Of a DNA stretch of 52,513 nucleotides, positions 50,701 to 52,513 are shown piece after piece. The notes under the pieces were generated by a model, which was given only the letters and a program-made list of their open reading frames with translations, was not told the DNA's origin and did no database searches. Both the position numbers and the translations under genes were made by a program. Positions within the stretch are counted from its first letter, which is position 1, and each line of letters begins with the position of its first letter. The DNA lies in contig JAJKHS010000017.1 in assembly GCA_021154885.1 (NCBI GenBank), positions 1 through 52,513 of the forward strand. Direction: 5' to 3'. The stretch comes from Thermoanaerobaculum sp. (GTDB lineage Bacteria > Acidobacteriota > Thermoanaerobaculia > Multivoradales > UBA5704).

Positions 50701-52513
50701 AGCAGGACCATGAACGGTGTGGCCCACCGCTGGCGCGACAGGGTCCGCACACCCTCGCTCACCTCGGCGGGCAGGCGGAAGGGGACGCCGGCGCCGCGGT
50801 GGCCCTGGAGAGCCGTGCGCGGCCGGTCGGTGGCGAGTTGGAGCACCGGCGCTCCGGCAAGAACGCCCCGCCAGTAGGCGAGCTGCGCCTCCAGCGCCTC
50901 GCCCTGAAGCCAGCCGCGCTGCCAGAGCGCGAAGTCCGCATACTGCACCGGCAGCTCCGGCAACGGCGAGGGCTCGCCCTGAGAGAAGGCGCGATAGAGG
51001 GCCACGATCTCCCGCACCAGCACCCCGGTCGACCAGCCGTCCGAGGCGATATGATGCAGGGTCAGCAACAGCGCGTGCTCTTCCTCCGTCAGGCGAAGCA
51101 GCATCGCCCGCAGCAGCGGCGGCTGCCGCAGGTCGAACCGCCGCAGCGCTTCCGCGGCCGTCAGCGCGCGAGCCTCCGCTTCCCGCTGCCCCAGCTCCAG
51201 ATGCCCGAGATCCACGACCGGGAGGGACAGGTCGACGGTGGATGCGATGACCTGGATGGGACCGCCGGACCGCACGGCGAAGGCGGTGCGCAGCGACTCA
51301 TGGCGCCGCACGATCTCCTGCAGCGTCGTCGCCAGGGCCACGACGTCGAGCCGCCCCGTCAGTCTCACGGCGGCCGGCATGTTGTAGGCGGCCGAGTCCG
51401 GCTGGAGCTGATCGAGGAACCAGAGACGCTCCTGGGCGAAGGAGAGCGGCAGGTCGCTCTCCCGGGATACGGGCCGCAGCGGCGGCGCCTGGAAGACCCG
51501 CTCCCGCGCCTGGAGGCTCTCGATCTCGACGGCCAGGGCGGCCACGGTGGGCCTCTCGAAGAGGTGGCGCAGGGGCAGCTCCACCCCGAAGGCCTCGCGC
51601 ACCCGCGAGACCACCTGGGTGGCCAGCAACGAGTGGCCGCCGAGCGCGAAGAAGTCGGCGTCCGCTCCCACCTCGCCGAGGTGCAGCACCTCGGCCCAGA
51701 TCCCCGCCAGGATCTGCTCCACCGGCGTGGCGGGAGCCGCCGAGCCCTCCCCCTGCCCGGGGGCTGGGGCCATGCCGGCGAGGGCGCGGCGATCCACTTT
51801 GCCGCCCGGCACCAGCGGCAGCGCCCTGATCTCGACGAAGGCCGAGGGCACCATGTACTCGGGCAGCGTGCGGCCGAGGAAAATCCGCAGCTCGACCGCG
51901 GCCGGGATCGACATTTCCCCTGTCGCCGCCAGGAACGCCACCAGCCGCCGGGCCACCCCTTCGCCCGTGACCACCACGGCCGCCTGCGCCACCGCCGGGT
52001 GGCGAGCCAGCGCCGCCTCGACCTCCCCGGGCTCGATGCGGAAGCCGCGCACCTTCACCTGCTGGTCGAGGCGCCCCAGGAAGTCCAGGTCGCCTGTTGC
52101 CAACCACTGCACGCGGTCTCCGGTGCGGTAGAGCCGCGCTCCCGGCTCGCCGCTGAAGCGATCCGGCACGAACCGCTCGGCTGTCACCTCCGGCCGCCCA
52201 AGATAGCCGCGAGCCAGCAGGCCGCCGAGCACCAACTCCCCCGGCACGCCGGCCGGAACCGGGTTGCCGTGCCGGTCCAGGACATGGGCCCAGCGGCCCG
52301 CCAGCGGCCGGCCGATGGGCACCGCCGACAGCGACGCGCCAGCCGCAACCTCGTGCAGGCTCACCGTGATCACGGCCTCGGTCGGGCCGTAACCGTTGAG
52401 TAGCCGTGCCTGCCCCAGGGGCGTCGACGGCCACAGCCGCACCACCTCCGGCGCCAGCGCCTCGCCCCCCGTCATCACCAGCCGCACCGGCAGGGCCGGA
52501 GACTCGCTCCCCG
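41769..52513 (-). CDS. NRPS (5' end outside window): A-PCP-[C-A(Thr)-PCP]-[C-A(Gly)-PCP]-[C-A(Ser)-PCP]
   Basis: At least 3581 codons, open to the window edge, which cuts the first A domain just before GGEAL. That partial A shows NGYGPTEAVIT (code ends G-I-T, unassigned) and a PCP near 51650. Module 2: C HHIASDG (51040-51060), A with D-F-W-N-I-G-M-V-H = threonine (TSGSTG near 49600), PCP GGNSI near 48415. Module 3: C HHAASDG (47755-47776), A with D-I-L-Q-L-G-V-I-W = glycine, PCP near 45245. Module 4: C HHIVADG (44640-44660), A with D-V-W-H-I-S-L-V-D = serine, PCP near 42035. Codes were read by hand against GrsA. No E domains. The C-terminus carries LRLSDDEVDALL. It is translationally coupled to the next subunit by TTGA. 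The loading module lies upstream of the window. Confidence 0.9.
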   Translation of the reverse strand, partial: GSESPALPVRLVMTGGEALAPEVVRLWPSTPLGQARLLNGYGPTEAVITVSLHEVAAGASLSAVPIGRPLAGRWAHVLDRHGNPVPAGVPGELVLGGLLARGYLGRPEVTAERFVPDRFSGEPGARLYRTGDRVQWLATGDLDFLGRLDQQVKVRGFRIEPGEVEAALARHPAVAQAAVVVTGEGVARRLVAFLAATGEMSIPAAVELRIFLGRTLPEYMVPSAFVEIRALPLVPGGKVDRRALAGMAPAPGQGEGSAAPATPVEQILAGIWAEVLHLGEVGADADFFALGGHSLLATQVVSRVREAFGVELPLRHLFERPTVAALAVEIESLQARERVFQAPPLRPVSRESDLPLSFAQERLWFLDQLQPDSAAYNMPAAVRLTGRLDVVALATTLQEIVRRHESLRTAFAVRSGGPIQVIASTVDLSLPVVDLGHLELGQREAEARALTAAEALRRFDLRQPPLLRAMLLRLTEEEHALLLTLHHIASDGWSTGVLVREIVALYRAFSQGEPSPLPELPVQYADFALWQRGWLQGEALEAQLAYWRGVLAGAPVLQLATDRPRTALQGHRGAGVPFRLPAEVSEGVRTLSRQRWATPFMVLLAGFEALLQRYTGQDDLIVGSTIANRTRSELEGLIGFFVNTLALRGDLSGSPDFSAVLVRVRESALGAYAHQDLPFEKLVAELQPERDLSRSPLFQVLFQLLDTPIDAAPVELPGLALQPMGATGQTAKFDLVLSLFDAGPVFIGSLNYNTDLFEGATAARLVRHFGALLAEALAEPALPVTSLPLLSATERHQLALEWNEAPAEDLGEGLLHERFARQAARSPEATAVVCEGERLSYGELDRQANQLARYLAGLGVSAGEPVGICLERSALMVVAILGVLKAGAAYVPLDPAYPQERLAFLVADSRPLVLLTQESLAGVLPAPEASTRVVFVDRDAERIAREHASPLRVSVSGEHPAYVIYTSGSTGRPKGVVVRHGNASRLFSATDRWFGFGPQDVWTLFHSYAFDFSVWEIWGALLHGGRLVVVPYWVSRSPEAFYELLRQERITVLNQTPSAFRQLIWAEEMALGGAEPDLALRYVIFGGEALEPASLAPWFERHGDDRPRLVNMYGITETTVHVTWRALGRDDVQRSVGTVGCPIADLGVYLLDSSWQPVPIGAPGEIHVGGAGLALGYLGRPELTAERFMPNPFGQPGSRLYRSGDLARRLPDGDLEYLGRIDHQVKIRGFRIELGEIESALARHAAVRESVVLALEDRERPGDRGLAAWVVPVAGETPALADLRGFLAQSLPDYMLPSALVLLESLPLTPNGKVDRRALPAPETERPDSAGSVDPRTELEAFVAGLWREVLRLEHLGIHDNFFALGGNSITGAVLINRLQQELGEIVQVVAIFDHPTVESLAGYLAAERPAGVARRLGAEAVVQSTLEGGVAAWTAIEALPLEPGRPYPLSFAQERLWILDRMDPGSPAYNIPVGVRLLGRLDVPALAGSLTEIVRRHAVLRSIFTVAAEAPVQVPQPAAPVPLPVVDLSALPAAGREAEASRLARSFAREPFDLERGPMLRAALLRLGEEEHGAFFTMHHAASDGWSMGVLIHEISTLYAAFSQHQPSPLPELPIQYADYARWQRGWLAGDVLSEQVAFWRQALAGIETLQLPTDRPRPRLQTFRGEVRRFAVDEAMASALKVVGQRGGGTLYMSLLAVFASLLQRYSGQQDVAVGSPTANRPRPELESLIGFFVNTLVLRSDLSGAPSFAELLGRVRAAALAAYTHQDLPFETLVFELQPERNLSTSPLFQVMFSLQNAPAGNLTLPGLTLKPVGAAEVGTAKFDLTLAMSEGAAGLGGSLEYNTDLFDRSTIDRLLGHFRELLGAVVAAPDRSPVELPLLPAAERSQVLVEWNTTGREVPAGCVHEWITAQAARTPEAVAVVSGGESLTYGELDRRANGLAHRLRELGVGPEVRVGIGLERSLEMVVGLLAVLKAGGAYVPLDPSYPAERLAFMQEDSGVAAVLTAELLRSGLPAAAAAPESSVGPRNVAYVIYTSGSTGRPKGVQVPHGALANFLAAMAETPGLAADDRLLAVTSLSFDIAGLELYLPLMLGGRVVLASREEAADGRRLQALIAGSGATVLQATPATWRLLLESGWQGGEGLKALCGGEALPPALASALRPRVGSLWNVYGPTETTIWSTVAEVTGEGPISIGRPIANTESYVLDEGGRPVPVGVPGELLLGGVGLARGYLRRPELTAERFVPNPFGEAGSRLYRTGDLARWRASGVLECLGRIDHQVKVRGFRIELGEVEAALARHPDVAAAVVVAREEASGERRLAGYVVPREAAGGESLTRDLRALLRRSLPEHMVPTAWVQLAALPLTPNGKVDRKALPAPERAGTEAGAFTAPRTPAEEVLAGIWEQVLGRDAVGAHDNFFDLGGHSLLATQVVSRVRESFGVELPLRQVFETPALEGLARAVEELRAAGGGFEVPPLIPISREHELPLSFAQQRVWILDQLGVTGTAYHLGTAVRLRGRLDAGALARALSQVVHRHEALRTTFVSSHGRPLQVVAPPFDVPLPRIDLRALPPAARAMEARRVIGRLAHLRFDLARGPLLRSVIVVLDAEESLFGCTVHHIVADGWSVGILIREVAAFYAAALEGSVPPLPPLPVQYPDFAAWQRAWLQGEVLDAQLAYWKGQFADLPPALQLNFDRPRRVGRTAPAGRRRVLLPEPLGESLRALGRRGQATPFMTLLAGFATLLHRYTGQPDIAVGTPIANRERVELEGLIGFFANTLVLRTSLAGDPDFLALLARVRTMALDAYAHQDLPFERLVEELQPERDLAVNPLFQVMFQLQNLPTGSLELPGVTLLPVDGERGTAMFELTLSVRDVGRGFAGSLEYDADLFEGATIERLAGHWANLLAGVAACPDQPLSAVPLLSAAERHQLREWNATTTAYPRERCLHEWIEAQAARSPEAVAVVYDAESLTYGELDLRAERLARMLRGLGVGPEVRVGLCVERSLDMMVGLLGILKAGGAYVPLDPSYPAERLAFMLDDALRGLDAPVLLTQSHLLAALPECSARVVCLDSPLPPLPETTAVVPQPPRPEHLAYMIFTSGSTGRPKGAMNTHRGIVNRLLWMQEAFGLTADDRVIQKTPFSFDVSVWELFWPLMVGARLVIARPGGHQDAAYLADLIAEQGITTIHFVPSMLQVFLDGPRLDRCGSLVRVIASGEALPADLERRFFARLGWTGAGLFNLYGPTEAAVDVTVWACEREGRRTSVPIGRPIANTRIHLLDPVLEPVPIGAPGELYIGGVQVGRGYLGRPELTAERFIPDPWGEPGSRLYRTGDLARHLPDGAVEFLGRIDHQVKVRGFRIELGEVEAALAAHPAVREAVVVARADDAGRRLVAYLVPHPEGAEAPLLSLAELRANLSLTLPDYMVPAAWVLLGALPLTPSGKVDRRALPAPEGGRLELGAVYVAPRTALEELLAGIWAEVLGLDRVGVHDNFFALGGHSLLAAQVVSRAGEALEIEVPLRLLFEAPTVAGLAESLLSAAPSREELQRAASLVLELLRLSDDEVDALLVQQGEDGAGGRGEEMP

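Overview
This is a high-GC bacterial window with two different compositions. Roughly the first 6.5 kb is less GC-rich and made of small accessory genes and remnants. From about 7 kb to the end it is strongly GC-rich, with chromosomal-looking, densely packed genes. Exosortase H, secreted Cys-containing families and a large hybrid NRPS-PKS cluster suggest an Acidobacteriota-like (Thermoanaerobaculia-type) soil bacterium. That is inference: no rRNA or ribosomal protein gene is present, and Myxococcota or Gammaproteobacteria cannot be excluded.

Left region (1-6.5 kb). I read 86 to about 5000 as a decayed integron gene-cassette array with no integrase in view. Two attC recombination sites can be recognised (559-642 and 4157-4234). 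The 5' boundary of the glyoxalase cassette (3688-3697) is an exact 10-nt reverse complement of that cassette's own attC end (4154-4163). Cargo: a DUF4375 protein, a reversed PIN-domain toxin/antitoxin pair, a glyoxalase-like gene with one internal stop, and a MOSC protein. Interleaved are a secreted esterase-like protein, sulfatase remnants, a 113-nt direct repeat (1685-1797 and 3506-3618) carrying a Pc-like promoter, and a 150-nt inverted-repeat element. Two membrane proteins (DUF3592-like, DUF4386) follow.

Middle region (6.5-17.9 kb). On the minus strand lie a 10-cysteine secreted peptide with a clear sigma70-type promoter, a secreted PQQ-type beta-propeller and a polytopic membrane protein. 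On the plus strand is exosortase H with its partner membrane protein, whose 3' end overlaps that of a convergent GT-C-like glycosyltransferase. Three tandem paralogues of a secreted family of about 415 aa follow on the minus strand.

Right region (17.9-52.5 kb, running off the window). This is a minus-strand hybrid NRPS-PKS assembly line of four megasynthases with overlapping or nearly touching ends. In transcription order: partial A-PCP, then C-A(Thr)-PCP, C-A(Gly)-PCP, C-A(Ser)-PCP; then C-A(unassigned)-PCP-KS-AT(malonyl)-KR-ACP; then C-A(Thr-like)-PCP-C-A(Ala-like)-PCP; then KS-AT(malonyl)-ACP-Cy-A(Cys)-PCP. A stand-alone condensation-domain protein and a kynurenine 3-monooxygenase follow. 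If colinear, the product is a peptide-polyketide ending in a beta-keto-derived thiazoline. No thioesterase, reductase release domain, transporter, MbtH or phosphopantetheinyl transferase lies in the window. The lone C domain is the only release candidate seen, and the kynurenine enzyme suggests a 3-hydroxykynurenine-derived building block or nucleophile (hypothesis). Co-directional genes with short gaps continue from the cluster through the three secreted paralogues to the glycosyltransferase.
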